DNA of 64,000 bases from Pseudovirgaria hyperparasitica (lineage: Eukaryota; Ascomycota; Dothideomycetes; Acrospermales; Acrospermaceae), in contig NW_022985561.1 in assembly GCF_010093815.1 (NCBI RefSeq), positions 1,306,045-1,370,044 on the forward strand. The letters are read 5' to 3'. The translations under genes and the position numbers were made by a program. The notes under the pieces were generated by a model. It had not been told where the DNA came from. It made no database searches and saw only the letters and a program-made list of their open reading frames with translations. Each line of letters starts with the position of its first letter. The first letter of the stretch is position 1. Shown piece after piece: positions 1 to 12,052 of the stretch.

Positions 1-722
1 GCCGGGATTGCGTCATGAGTGTCGTTATCACAACATCAACAGCAACACCGTCCCTTCACAAATGCTAGAACCATGCTCTGTTCTACAGAGTACTCAGTTT
101 CCACCTATTCCAGCTCCGTCAAACTGCTAATTTCTCTTCTGGCTATCCTCATGTCAACGACTATGGGAACTAGAGAATGCGGATATAGACTTCTATATAT
201 ACTCATCACTTATAGGGCTACTTTACCAGAAGTCTGTTTACTATATGACGATGCTCTTATAGAGTACAGAGAGAATCCCTTCAGAGGAGGTTGAAAGCAA
301 TTCATGACTAGTCGGAACACGTTCGTGCTCTGCATTCGTCACTATTATTATCATACTTAATAAGTGGCCCATGGATAATACGTCACAAAGTAACAGGCAG
401 TAAATGATCATAAGAACGTCCGTTAGATTACCCACATTGAGAGACATAACTCTAATCATTTGCAGCTCCTGTGTCTGAACCTGTATAGAACCAGTGCACA
501 ACTTTCTGAATATGGTTCCACACTACCTCGTTACCGGCTTTGAGCATCACTATGAGATTTCGAGACTCTCATGCTATAAAGAGCAGCATCATAGCCTAGA
601 GACCAATAAACAGAGATAGTTCCTGTTGGGACAAGCAATTACAACTCCGCCACGAAGAACACGGCAAGGAGCTAGCGAGATGGATACAAAGAACAAGCTT
701 GCTTTGGTTCTCAACACTCAAT
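1..722. other. Gene-free left edge
   Basis: Only short open frames without domain motifs are visible. I see no splice-linked coding signal, RNA gene or repeat here. Confidence 0.4.
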
Positions 723-1366
723 CTAGCTATCCAAGCCTGGGCATTTCTCACTCGTCTGACTCGTAACACCCGCATCGTACGAATATGGATCCGTCCATAT
801 GATATCAAATCTACAGCATCACTTAGTAGCGCACCATAACAGTCAAATCTCACATGGAAGCCCTACCTGTCACTCGGATACGAAGGAACATTGTCCTTCT
901 TCGCACCCAACTCATCCACAATATCACTCAACGCATCATGCTCCCAGCATATCAAGATATTGCCACTTCCCTTATACCCCTTGACGACATTCTCAACACA
1001 GCTCGCGTTGTCGCGGTCGCACGATGTGTCGACAGGCAGACCGAGATCAGCGGCTAGGGGGGTTACGGTGTCGTATGGACGCTTACGAGAGCCATCTGAG
1101 ACTGTTAGTCATGTGTTCATTGTTAAGTGCGGAGTTCGGCGATGTATTGTACCGGCCTTGTATGTCTGTGCCATGATGTTTCCGATGTTATACGACGAGC
1201 TCTTGCCAAACACAGATCGGAGGCACTGAGCACGCTGCATTCCAGCGGCGCTGAGGCCGTTTCCACTGGAGGGCTTTTCGCCGTGCCTTATGAGATAGAC
1301 GGTAGGCTGTGCTGCTGCGACAACGCTGACGAGAGCAAGCTGGGCGAGGATGGTGTAGATCTGCAT
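723..1366 (-). CDS. Secreted histidine phosphatase (phosphoglycerate-mutase-like)
   Basis: Three exons read on the minus strand: 1366-1153, 1095-867 and 810-723, giving 176 aa. Residues 1-19 look like a signal peptide. The family signature RHG is at residues 27-29 (YLIRHGEKP), and the second catalytic histidine is in the segment LICWEHDAL. Intron 1 runs from GTACAA to CTCAG with a CTAAC branch site; intron 2 runs from GTAGGG to TGTAG. Both junctions keep the frame (TYKADGSRKRPYDTV and PSDRFDIIWTDPY), which matches the order of motifs in small fungal histidine-phosphatase proteins. The protein is short for the superfamily but complete, ending at a normal stop. Substrate cannot be told from sequence. 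The start is the only ATG ahead of the signal peptide, and a TA-rich box lies about 60-75 bp upstream. Confidence 0.82.
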
Positions 1367-1427
1367 GGTTGTTGGTGGAGTGGAAAGGTACAGATTGGTC
1401 TTCTGTTGAAAGCATCCTTGTAGTCAT

Positions 1428-1440
1428 TATATATATATAT
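1428..1440 (-). promoter_or_regulatory. TATA-like (TA)n box
   Basis: An alternating TA run sits 62-74 bp upstream of the phosphatase start codon, a plausible core promoter position. This is inference from position only. Confidence 0.3.
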
Positions 1441-2005
1441 GTCCCACCATTGGGGTTCTCCACGGATGTGTCAAAACTAGAGTAAGTACTCCCAGGTTCA
1501 CTGCTCTGTTGCTCGGGTAGATATTCCTTTCGTACTACTTCTTCGAAGAGACGAGCCAATAGGCATTGGTATCATCGTACACATGGGTGGGAGGACTGAC
1601 AAGCTGCTTAAACGTGACAAGCTTTACTTAAGCTTTTGACAAGTATGTTTATCGTAGAGCAGATCGTTGTGTCGATCCCGTAGAAATGATATCGAATCAA
1701 TCGAGCACGTTTCAGCTTGGGGTGGGATAGGGGACGAGAAGTACGGGTCAGTGCTATATTGTACACTTACATAGCTGGTCCATAAGAGACTCCATTCCTT
1801 TTGGAGGATCATCTCGTGTAGCGAGAACTTAGGAGTAATATGTTGACATTAACAAGACCTTGTCAGCATAAGGCTTGACCAGATATGTGTGTGTGAAGTC
1901 ATCAAACCTACTTTCCCTAGCCGCCGAAGCCGTCGCTAGCCATTCTCTGAATAGCCCACTCAAGCAATTCTCGAGCAGCAATCTTGGTTCATCGACGCTT
2001 TCCGT
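1441..2005. other. Intergenic, convergent side of the transporter gene
   Basis: Nothing recognisable. Short open frames here have no domain motif. Confidence 0.4.
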
Positions 2006-3773
2006 TCATTCAGAATGGGGGCAAACGGAGCGAGCTTTTCTCCATGCCATTCCCTTCAGTTGAAGTACATAAAGCAGTGGTACAGTGGCCAATGCGATAC
2101 CTCCAAATAAGCTGAAACATCCACCAGGCCCAAGAAATGTGACCATTTTGGACAGCGCAGCGAGGCCACCTCCCGAAAGAGCGCAACGAACCAGATTTGC
2201 GGCGGCACTGGCGGTGGCAGGTCTTTCAGAGTTTGTGTCGATGAGCAATGTGCCGAGACACTATCAATGTTTGTTACTCCAGGCTTTTGCCCAAACTTGT
2301 CAAGACTCACGTTAAAAATGAGGGTAGTAAACGCGCCAATGAGGAACTGAAGAGCGAGAGCTACGGAAAAATGCTATAGCTGTTAGTACGGATCATCTTA
2401 TAAGGGGCTATAAAAAGGGTATCAGTATATGCTTACCACATGTTGGTCTAACGCCCAGCCGTACCCTATTGTACAAGCTGCCATGATACAAATGAAGTAA
2501 TACGAACTCCTAAGACGCGCCCTTTCGATCGGAAAGATTAGTAGATCATCCCCACGGACTTTGTCAACTGTGAAGCCGGAATCTTTCGCAACTGCGCAGT
2601 ACTCTCTGTCCATAACCCGACCTATTGGGTGTTAAGCATTGGTGGATTGCTCGCCGTAGTCCACTACTCACCAGACAGGTATGAAGCTATCGCACATCCG
2701 ATTCCAAAGGGAATATATATGACACCAGCCTCCAGTTCGCTGAAACTATATATAGACATAAAAAGCGAAGAAAGTGAGGCTTGCAGGCAACAGTAGATCA
2801 TATAAAAAATCCCGTTGATGAACAAAATTATGAATGCATGCAGGTCAAGTAAAACCTTGAAGCATGGGAGTAGACTTGGGATGCGACATTTCCGGCGTTG
2901 TGTCTCGTTTATCGATGTTGATCGATTTTGGTTTTTGGGCATGCGCACTAGAGTCCGATTCACCCCTAATGGACGAACACTGCCATTTCCAACAATGTTA
3001 CGAGCTGTCTCGGGTAAGAAGCCCAGGAGAAACATCAAGCAGAAGCCTGAAATTATGGAAAGGGCCCAAAATATCCAGCGCCATCCAGCATACTGTGCAA
3101 TTATACCCCCAATGACCGGACCAAGACTCGGAGCTATATTTGGACTGCGTTCAATTAGTTGAGTGTAAGGGTAAATTATACCACCATATGACTTACCCGA
3201 GTAGGACGGCACCGACGTAGGACCCACGCTCAGCTGGGGATGCAATATCTGAAACTACTGCATAGCCCAGGGAAATCGTTCCTGATACCGTTTAGTAATG
3301 AAGGGTACTTTATATTGATGTCCTGTAGTACCCGAAGATCCAGCACTTTGTAGCATACGCAATACTAGCAACGCAGGGTACGCATTCTGGACGGCAAGCC
3401 CAATGTTGGCTACAAGGTAGATACTGAATGCTACCAGGTAGACGGGCCTTCTTCCAACCGTATCTGCGACGTCCCCAAGTAATGAGGGAATGATGCCTGA
3501 CACAACCTGATACGAAGTGATGGTCCAGTTGATCTTTTCAATAGTCGTGCCTAGGCCGGCAGCGAGGGAATCTATGGCTGGATAGTAGATGAAGCTGCTT
3601 AGTGGTGAGAACATTCCCGCAAAAGCGATGATAAGCACAATGCATCTTTTCTCGACCCTTGAGAAGATAGAAAAATCTTCTGCCGATATGTTCTGTCCAC
3701 TGGCCGAGGACTGATGTACCTCGTCTTTGCTTTCCTCATCTCGAGACGCTTCAGTCTCAGTCATTACACCCAT
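2006..3773 (-). CDS. MFS multidrug-type transporter (DHA1-like)
   Basis: Six exons on the minus strand: 3773-3332, 3281-3197, 3144-2672, 2621-2437, 2373-2311 and 2260-2006, giving 500 aa. All five introns have GT..AG ends and keep frame. The protein has a short hydrophilic N-terminus, then hydrophobic helices. The loop 2-3 motif of the major facilitator superfamily reads GDVADTVGRRPVYL. The helix-5 region reads GPVIGGIIAQYAGWRW, which is typical of fungal drug:H+ antiporters. The C-terminal half contains FLGPGGCFSLFGG. About 12 membrane helices can be drawn. Likely role is export of a small toxic or secondary metabolite across the plasma membrane; the substrate is unknown. An upstream in-frame GTG at 3779 was not used; the ATG at 3773 opens MGVMTETEAS. 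No biosynthetic genes lie next to it. Confidence 0.88.
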
Positions 3774-4277
3774 GGACACAATGGGTAAGCTGAGGAAACC
3801 TTCTTGGCCTATCTTGTTGATGTCTATAGTTTCACTTTAGCAGCGGTTATGTTAGTCCGGCTTTGTTGCGCAGTGTGCCACGCCACATTAGGTACACTCG
3901 GTCCAACCAATCAGGCATCTTGACCGTATCTTGATTCCACGTGACTCTACTTCTTTGATAATGCGTTCGGCCTGAGATGACCTAAGAAAAGCTCAGATGC
4001 GGCCTGCAGCTTCCTATGTGCGAGAGCATATGTCCTTGTAAAGTTGTACACAGAAGCAATGATATTGTGGTCACTCGGGTACTCTGAGTATATTTTACGG
4101 TAGTCGAAGTGAGAACATACTCCGACACTGATCTGTTTGTTGTTTTCACGAGAAGATGTATCATGAAACTTCTGGAAACTAAATTTAGCGTGTAGCGGAT
4201 CATCAGCGACTCTCTCGACTCAAGCTCCTCTTGTGGCAAAAGGAGTCCAGCATTTGGGTTTAGGGGCCTACTGGCTT
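3774..4277. other. Intergenic, upstream of the transporter
   Basis: Contains the transporter promoter and the 3' flank of the phosphotransferase gene. No other coding signal is visible. Confidence 0.4.
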
Positions 4278-5525
4278 TCAGTATTCTCCTCGTTGAATCG
4301 AAGCCCGTCTATCGACCCCGTCCCGGCCCCATGGCTTGGTATTGAACCCATCTGGAATACTTGGGTCGACCTCACCCATAACATCGCTTCTTGGAAGGCC
4401 CTCACCATCAGGAAATGGGGCATACTTATCAACAAGATAGCACATATCATTGTATGCCCTGTGTTTCGTCAGTTGCGCTCAACTCTCCAGAAGACTAAAC
4501 TTACGTTTCTCTTACGATAGTTCCGGGATGATGGGCGGCATGAATGACATTCATCTTGATACAGTAGAGTCTGTTCCTATCCTCAAATTCATCAACTGGT
4601 TCGCTGATGCCCATATAATGTAGGTATTGCTGTTTGTAGTCGTGGGACTTGATACGCTGACGCTCACACCTCCACATACCCAACTCCATCTCATTGTGCG
4701 CATAGTATGCCCCAGCATCGAAGATATATATGTTGCCGGTGGCCATATTCGTGCCAATGTTCCCTTCCCAAAGGTCCCCATGTATCAAGCATGGCTTCAG
4801 AGTGCGACCTTCTGACTGGAGAACCCCGAGCAATCGTGGAACGACATGCGACACCGTTCGAGCTGCAATCTCCTCGTATTCTTTCCAAGTAGGACTTCTC
4901 TCAATATCGATAGCCAAGGCGGTCTGCAGCATTCTACCGAAAAAAGACGACCAGTTAGCATCCCAATCCACAGCTTGTGGGAATCTGCCATGACAGGTCG
5001 GCGTGTGGAACCCGAATTTGCCCGTCGGTGAGACACTGCTCTTGTGCAGCTCCGTAAGTTTAGAGCAGAACTGGATGGGCTCAGGAAGTTTGTTTGTCAT
5101 CTCGATAAAGTCACAGAGGAAAAAGAATATTGGATGGTTAAAGTTTGCATATTGACCCCAAGCAATTGGAAATGGTACAAAGGACGGCAAGCTTTTGTAC
5201 AGCTCTTTCATTGAGCGGAACTCGCCTTCTACCATCATTTTACCAGCATCATCAGTTGCTAGCTTTAGGAAGAAATTCTTCAGAGATCCATCTGCCATTC
5301 TCGCCTGTAATCGTGCCGTAGCTGTCCAGGCTGAGAAGCCATAGCTATGTGCTGATAGAACTTTAGCTCCTTCAGGTAGGGCTGCACAAGCATCTATCAG
5401 TGCGACATTGTGGGAATTTAGAGTTTATGTTCACCTGCAATGACGTTTTCGTCAATTGGAAAGTCCCCTTCCACGCCAGAGGAGCCAAATTTCAGCTTGA
5501 CGATGTCGTGCACGGTTATAGACAT
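4278..5525 (-). CDS. Fructosamine/ketosamine-3-kinase-like phosphotransferase
   Basis: Three exons on the minus strand: 5525-5435, 5393-4505 and 4458-4278, giving 386 aa. The kinase-like fold is recognised from LIHGDLWEGNI (catalytic Asp about residue 237) and IYIFDAGAYYAHNEMELGM (metal-binding Asp about residue 256), as in the fructosamine-kinase family and related aminoglycoside-phosphotransferase proteins. The last exon, found by splicing at GTAAGT, restores a conserved tail starting MCYLVDKYAPFPDGEGL. Intron 1 is only 41 bp. The likely reaction is ATP-dependent phosphorylation of a sugar-amine or other small hydroxylated molecule in the cytosol; in many fungal members the substrate is unknown. 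It is transcribed in the same direction as the transporter downstream of it, but 500 bp apart, so no operon-like link is implied. Confidence 0.82.
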
Positions 5526-6656
5526 AGTGACTAGAACTTCTTTGAAACACCCAGATTTTGAAGCCAGCCTTGGCCTGTTCTGATCGTTGCTGTTCGTCGC
5601 ATATGTATGTTGAAAGGCTACTCAAAATTCGACGACAAGCACGAAGAAGCTATGCCTTCTTCGCGCTTTTGGTGCCAGGCTATTTCTTGGCGTACTACGT
5701 GTCAGCCGATCAGGCATAATACACATACAGACATCTTGAAAGTGGCTGCTATCAATACCTGAAATGTTTATAGATACGAAGCTAATATATGGTTACACGT
5801 GAATGTTTACACTTTAATGCAGATCAGTATGAGACTAAATATACAGAAGGTATAAGATTGTTCTTTTTACTCCTATCTTCCAGACTTCTACTGCAGTAAG
5901 ATGTTCTTGGATAAAGTCTTATAGTTCGGATAGTGACCACGAGATGTTCTTGAATCACGAGTTAAGCGTAGAAAACATTGATTAGCTTCATATACTAGGT
6001 AGTTTCGTTAGATCCAACGCTTGCAAGGGCCAAATCTTGATGAGCAGATGTATTAGAACTAAGCATGCCAAGGTTATTATGTGTTCTGAGATGCACGAAT
6101 CTATAGCCCTGCGCGGGGTCACCCATGGATGTAGGCTGCTGACTAGGTGCACAGGGCTGCATAAGATTGAATCGTCAATTCTTGCAAAGATGCATAGCCG
6201 AGTGCAAATTCAATTACGTGAAGAAGCCTGTTACATTTACATTCATGTCTCGCGCTCGGTAGAGCAGTCCATTTCGTGCATTCATGGTACGATGCTAAAG
6301 TCCGATACACTATTACGCCGCAATGCATTCTAGCTGACTTTGGGTACTAGTGGAACAAGATTCGGGGGAAGGTACGAAGGACTACTCCAAAGGGCGGTAT
6401 TCTAGAAAATCCGGGAAGACCTAAGAGTCCACATCCAAGTGAACGCCCACCAAACTCGCGATCTACTGCCGATGAGCAAGAGATCGCAGCGGCAGACCAC
6501 GTGAAACGTCCAACCTACTGATGTGGGATTCCTATTAGGTAATCCTCATTACTCAGAACTTATTCAGCGTTGGGCACGTATACATAGCACATAGATAGAC
6601 TCAGTAGACACGTCAATCAATTTTGCCACGTCTAATTTACCAAAGTTCCCACACTG
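5526..6656. other. Intergenic between the kinase-like and NLR-like genes
   Basis: Divergent promoter region of about 1.1 kb. Open frames near 6037-6333 have no motif and no splice context. I see no RNA gene. Confidence 0.4.
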
Positions 6657-9600
6657 ATGCCGTCTACCGAAACTCTGCAGTCAGTGTACAAAGCACCTAC
6701 TTGAGTTGTGCCGACCACTCGACGTCTTCAATTGCATCGATACGAGGAACGCGATCGTTAACACCATGGGAGGAACAGAAAGACCCACTAGGCCTCAATG
6801 TCGTCTGGGAGCCTGAAAAGCCTCGATCTCTTGACATAATACTCGTTCATGGCCTTGGCGGAACCAGTAGATCGACCTGGTCAAAGGATAGGGACCCAGA
6901 AAACTTCTGGCCAGGGAAATGGCTGCCTCAGGAACCAGAAATATGCACTGCTCGCGTACTATCGTTCGGCTATGATGCTGATTGGAGGTCTACCGCAGGA
7001 AAGACGATTTTCAGCATCACGGATTTCGCGAAGGAACTGCTGTTCTCAATGAAATTCGCAAAGCATGGAGACAAAGCACTCGAAGATCTTGGTATAGGAC
7101 AGGTAAGTCACTTAATGGCTGCTCAAAGTGATCGGACAGAAATTGACTCAAAACAGGCTCCCATCATATTCATAGTACATTCCATGGGTGGGATTGTTGT
7201 CAAGCAGGTAGGCACACTATCACCAATGGAAATACTAGGCATATCTGACCGGATAGGCCTATATACTAGGTCAGCATGACCCTGATTATATTGACTTGGT
7301 GAAAGCAATTAGTGCTATTGTATTTCTCTCCACACCGCACAGAGGTTCAAATCTTGCCGAACTTCTCAACCGCATCTTATCTGCCTCTTTTCTAAAGTTC
7401 ACGCCAAAACGGTATATAGCAGAGATCAACAAGAATTCGCTATCGTTAGAGCAGATCAATGAACAATTTCGAAGGATAGCGCCAACAATACAGATTGTCT
7501 CTTTCTATGAAACGTTAGAGACTGTGATCGGTCCTAAGAGAGTGGTGCGTGGTCCAAGCTATCTAGCTCTCTCCCCGCGTGACTGATCTTGCCTACAGAT
7601 GGTAGTAGAGAAAGGTTCGGCGGTTCTTGGCTACCCAGGCGAAATTTCAAGATCTTTGAACGCAGATCACCACAATATCTGCAAGTATACTAGTAAAACT
7701 GATCCAAATTATATTAGTGCGCGAGACCTGCTCAAAACGCTAATCGACAGGCTTCGGACCACGGGCAAGTCTCTTTTCGTAGAACTGTAATTTATCATTA
7801 GCTTACGTACATAAACAGGACTTTCTTCCACAAGGAGTTTATGTTCGCCTGAGGACAGTGCATATATCGAAACTCTACTAGCCGTGAAAGAACCACCAGA
7901 CGATGACTACAATTACTTCCAGGCACATGCGGATGGATATTGGAGCATAGGACATTCGTCGATTGGGTACACCCTCCAACTACGAGCAAAGTCCTATGGA
8001 CACACGCTCTTCCGGCTAGTGGTAAATCGATTCTTTCAACTTTCATCATCAGTCACCTACGACAACTTGGGCTCTCGTGTCATTTCTTCTTTTTCAGATT
8101 CGCAGACCAAGCAAAGCAGTCTCCAAATGCTTGCTTGCGATCACTTGCCTTGCAAATCGCTCGGGATATACCCCAGATTCGCAGCACACTGAAGGCTATG
8201 GCTTTACATGGACAAAGGCTTGAGAAAGCGGATGCACGTACCATTTGGCAGAAGGTTTTCACATCAACGATGTGTAAAGTACCTTCCGACCCTATATACT
8301 GGGTTATTGATGCTCTAGACGAGTGCGACTCGCCTCAAGTGCTATTGCTATTGTTTGCGAGCTTGTCCTCCTGGAGGATACCAGTCCGTATACTCGTTGT
8401 TAGTCGCCATGCCCAGCCGTTAGCTTCAGCATTTGATAGACTTAATGAATCGTTACCTGTGAGGCAGATATCAGTAACAGGGAAGGAATATGATATCCGG
8501 CTATTCGTGGAATATCGACTACGATACCAACGCTGGGACCAGGACTTTCGACATCAGATAACCGAAAAGATACTACAAAGAGCTGCGAGCAATTTTCTAT
8601 GGGTTACGCTTGCTGTCGAAGAAGTCCTGAAAAGACATACATTCGAAGATATAGATCGGGCTATCGAGGAGATGCCGAATGGTATGCAGGAGATGTATAG
8701 ACGTATGGATGCATCCATTGCGAAGGATTCCGGTACCAATGACGAAAAGTTGGCACGGACACTGCTTACCTGGGCAATCTGCTCGCGAAGGATTATGAAC
8801 TTGAGGGAATTGTCCGATGCTTTACGAAACGAATTTCCCACAGTCCCTGACCTTCGCCATACTGTTCCTGAAATCTGTGGTCAATTTGTTGTTGTAGATA
8901 CCAACCACAACGTCGTAATGATCCATGAAACAGCCCGAGACTTCCTCACCAATACTTCGGATATTAGCTTCTACATTGACACCCGCGTCGGTCACGAAGT
9001 CCTCTTCACACGATGCCTGAACTACTTAATGGATACAAGACTGCGAAGCAAAATCAACCAGAGCTCTATACCATTGAGTCAAGGATTCTTACTCTATGCT
9101 GCAACTTCATGGTCTTTTCATCTGAGTTGTACCTCCAGCATATCAAGCGAGGCCATATCACTCTTAAAAAGGTTTTTTCGGAGCCGGCATGTATTGTCTT
9201 GGATTCAAGTACTTGCTTCAGTAGATCAACTTGGAGTACTTGTATACTCATCGCAGGCTCTCAGCCATACCGTTTCTCACAAGCGGAAAAATGAAACAAA
9301 GAGCGCGCTAGAAGACCTACAAGACATCGAACTTCTCGATGCATGGTCCGTGGATCTACGTAAGGTCATGGGTAAATTCGGACTCAACTTGTTGCAAGAA
9401 CCGTCAGGAATTAACCGTTTAATTCCTCAATTTTGCCCACGCAACTCTATGCTCTTCCGCCAATTCGCAGAGGATAATTTGGCCACTCCATTCAATATTG
9501 CTGGATTATCTTATGATGACTGGGATGATTCATTAGCTAAGATCAATTTCTCTCGTGGCTCTCAAGCCTCAAAGGTTGTCTCGACTGGTCGACACTTCGC

Positions 9601-11634
9601 GGTTTTGACGTCTGGCACTACAGAACTCGGAACCATACAGATTGCGGATTCTTTGAACTATACTGAATTAAGTAAACTGCAACATGGAGAGTTCATATCC
9701 CATATTGCATTCAACGTTACAGGAGAACTACTTGTATCCTGCGGGTATCATACCACCAAGCTCTGGCACGTCCCATCTGGACACGTCCACACCAGTGTTC
9801 CTAGTCCCAAGGATACTAGAGTAATGGATGTTGTCTTCATCGACGGCAATACCATATTAACCGCATCGGATGATAAATGGATCCGAAGGCTTGTGACCAC
9901 TGACGTTGACCCTCAATGGTTCAAAGTCCAAACCGTAAAGGACGATTTCCAAATTCAAGGCGCATTCGCAAACGCACCATGCTTTATGGCATTCAATCAA
10001 AGTGCTTCGCAGATTGCAGTAGCATACAGAGGCTTTCCACTCTCTGTATATGGCACAGAAGATCACGAGTTGGTTGGCAGATGCCGGCGCCACTACAGTA
10101 GCCCAACAGGTTCGAACAGTGGGTGGTCTGGAGTGGACCGCCTTTCATGGAATTCCTTGACTGGTTATATTCTCGGTCTGTACAACGATGGATGCGTTTT
10201 CAAGTGGAACCCTTTCGAGGACCAAAGTCATGAGCTTCGAAGGTCAGCAACTGAGATTACTTGCAGCCCTGACGGTATGTATTTTGCAACCTGCGATAAC
10301 TCTGGAACAATTGGGCTTTTCAATTTTGACAACTTCACATTGCTCTACAGTCTCTCGTCCGAAACGCCCTGTATAGGACTAGCGATCAGCTCAGATTGCC
10401 GTCGTATATATGATCTCCGAGAAAGTTCCTGTACCGTCTGGCAGCCGGATGCCCTAACCAAGTTCTACGAAACAGAACATCATAATGAAGGTCCTATGAG
10501 CGATGTTGGAAGTAGTACCATATTTGCTCCTACTTGTATGAAACAGTCCGACTATTCGGAGCCTATCACAGCCGTAGCTGTCGCACCCAACGGCAACTTC
10601 TTCTGCACTGGTAACGAAGCTGGTGTTGTTACCTTTTATGATCGTAAGGGCGACGTGATCTGCGAAGTATTCAAGTCTCCCCGATGCATGATGATAGATC
10701 GACTGGCGTGGGATGATGACAACTCGAAGTTGGCCATCGCTGAACTGAGTGGCAATGTCGCCATCAACACGTTCGACCCATCTGCTATAATGGGTAGGAA
10801 CGAGACTGCACTATCACGTCGCACCCAGAGATCAAGCCTCAGTCTAATCTGGGCGGAATTAAACAACTACTGTTCAACTTGAACGGCTTATCTCTTTTAG
10901 TGGCACATGCTGAGGCAACGCAGATTTGGAATGTTAGCCAAGGCTCACTTCTTTTCACCCTTGATGTGGATTATTCAATTGATATGAGATGGTCAAACAT
11001 AACTAGAGATACCTCACGTCTCATAGGCTACGACTATAGCGGCCTCACCTCGTTTTCATGGGATAATAGATGTCGGGGTATCCGTATGCCCTTTGAACGT
11101 GGCATAGCGACTCCGGATGACCACTATCCTCAAACTAATGTTACGTCTCCTAAGGACAGCACTATTGTTCAAGCTGTCCACAAATCACAACAACACAACT
11201 ATGTCATAGTCGATGCTTTCGAAAGCACTGCAAGCAAATATCTTCGAGCGCCGATAATCTTCGATGAGACCTCAATTCCCCTTACAGACACTATTGATGA
11301 TATATCAACACCAACATCAGCCAAAAAACCTAGCATACGAACCATATGTATCCCGAAGGAAGTCACGCAGATCATCGAGCTTCCGCTTGGCATACTACAA
11401 AAGGACTTACTCGTGTTCCTGGACAAAGACTACTGGATCCGCACGTGGAGACTCAATTCATCTACTACCGGGATAAACTTAATGAGAAACCTGAGACGCC
11501 ATTTCTTTCTCCCGCGCGACTGGATCAGTTCTGAGTCACTATTATTTGCGCATTTGGCAACAGATGGCACTTTATTCTGTCCACAGAACGGGAAGATGGT
11601 TGTCATCAGTACAGCGCTAGCGTCGGGATGGTAA
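6657..11634 (+). CDS. NLR-like protein: alpha/beta hydrolase - NACHT - WD40, frame-interrupted
   Basis: A STAND/NLR-type gene in three parts. The N-terminal alpha/beta hydrolase (SesB-like) has DIILVHGLGG, the nucleophile elbow IVHSMGGIVVKQ and FLSTPHRGSN. The NACHT part has Walker A ALPASGKS (8006-8029) and Walker B VIDALDECD near 8300. The C-terminal half, about 9.6-11.6 kb, shows WD40-like strands. Introns read: 7103-7156, 7208-7274, 7545-7598 and a GC-AG intron 7765-7818. The first Walker A glycine is replaced by alanine. Two frame changes break the reading. Near 7922, EPPDDDYNYFQ (one frame) is followed by GTCGWILEHRTF (another). Near 10794-10828, a one-step shift must be crossed to reach IKQLLFNLNG; the only GT..AG solution is a 35-bp intron. 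The true start is unclear: an ATG at 6657 needs an extra small intron to join the hydrolase frame. It may be a decaying allele, or the assembly may carry small indels. Fungal relatives act in non-self recognition and cell death. Confidence 0.7.
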
Positions 11635-11734
11635 TGGATTTGCTTGCGCCTTCTATAGATGGAATCTGCGCATGCTATGCAGCATGAATCATATAATCAG
11701 TTCTAACAGATTCACTTTTCCCCAATGTCCAGGA

Positions 11735-12052
11735 TTATGACTTTCCCTGACTCTTAGCCGCTGTCTCCTCCTGCAGCTTCTTCATATGCTTGCCATGATC
11801 CTGTACTTTCTCTTGATCGGCCTTAACACCAGCCTCGCTACTGCTAGCGAGCGACTCATGCCATTCGCCCTTTCCTTCCTTCTGTTTGCGCAGCTGGCTT
11901 TGCTTTTCTGATTCGATTTCCTCTGGTGAGCGGTTGCCGTCTTCTTTAAGGCGGAATTGAGGCGTGTAGGAGATTGCACGCTTGGGTAATTTTGGCAGAG
12001 TTGAGGCGCTGTTGGCGAAGCGGCGCGCCGGGCGAAGGGTGTGAGTAAACAT
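11735..12052 (-). CDS. Small conserved mitochondrial-type protein
   Basis: A single exon of 105 aa starting at the ATG at 12052; the longer frame upstream begins only with GTG. The N-terminus (MFTHTLRPARRFANSAST) is rich in Arg and Ser with no acid, like a mitochondrial presequence. The rest is highly charged and probably helical, with the block GKGEWHESLASSSEA that I associate with a conserved small fungal mitochondrial family (possibly yeast Fmp16-like, not certain). It is convergent with the NLR-like gene, about 100 bp away. Function is unknown. Confidence 0.7.
   Translation of the reverse strand: MFTHTLRPARRFANSASTLPKLPKRAISYTPQFRLKEDGNRSPEEIESEKQSQLRKQKEGKGEWHESLASSSEAGVKADQEKVQDHGKHMKKLQEETAAKSQGKS

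Noticed and set aside
6240-6310. tRNA-like D-arm text (GCTCGGTAGAGCAG)
   Set aside because: No matching anticodon arm, T-arm or acceptor stem could be placed around it.
7335-7360. T-arm-like GGTTCAAATC
   Set aside because: It lies inside the hydrolase coding exon (segment HRGSNLAEL) with no tRNA fold around it.
7884-7945. A 62-bp intron that would remove the first NLR frame break
   Set aside because: Phase fits, but it would delete the family-like residues EPPDDDYNYF and CGWILE, so an indel is more likely.
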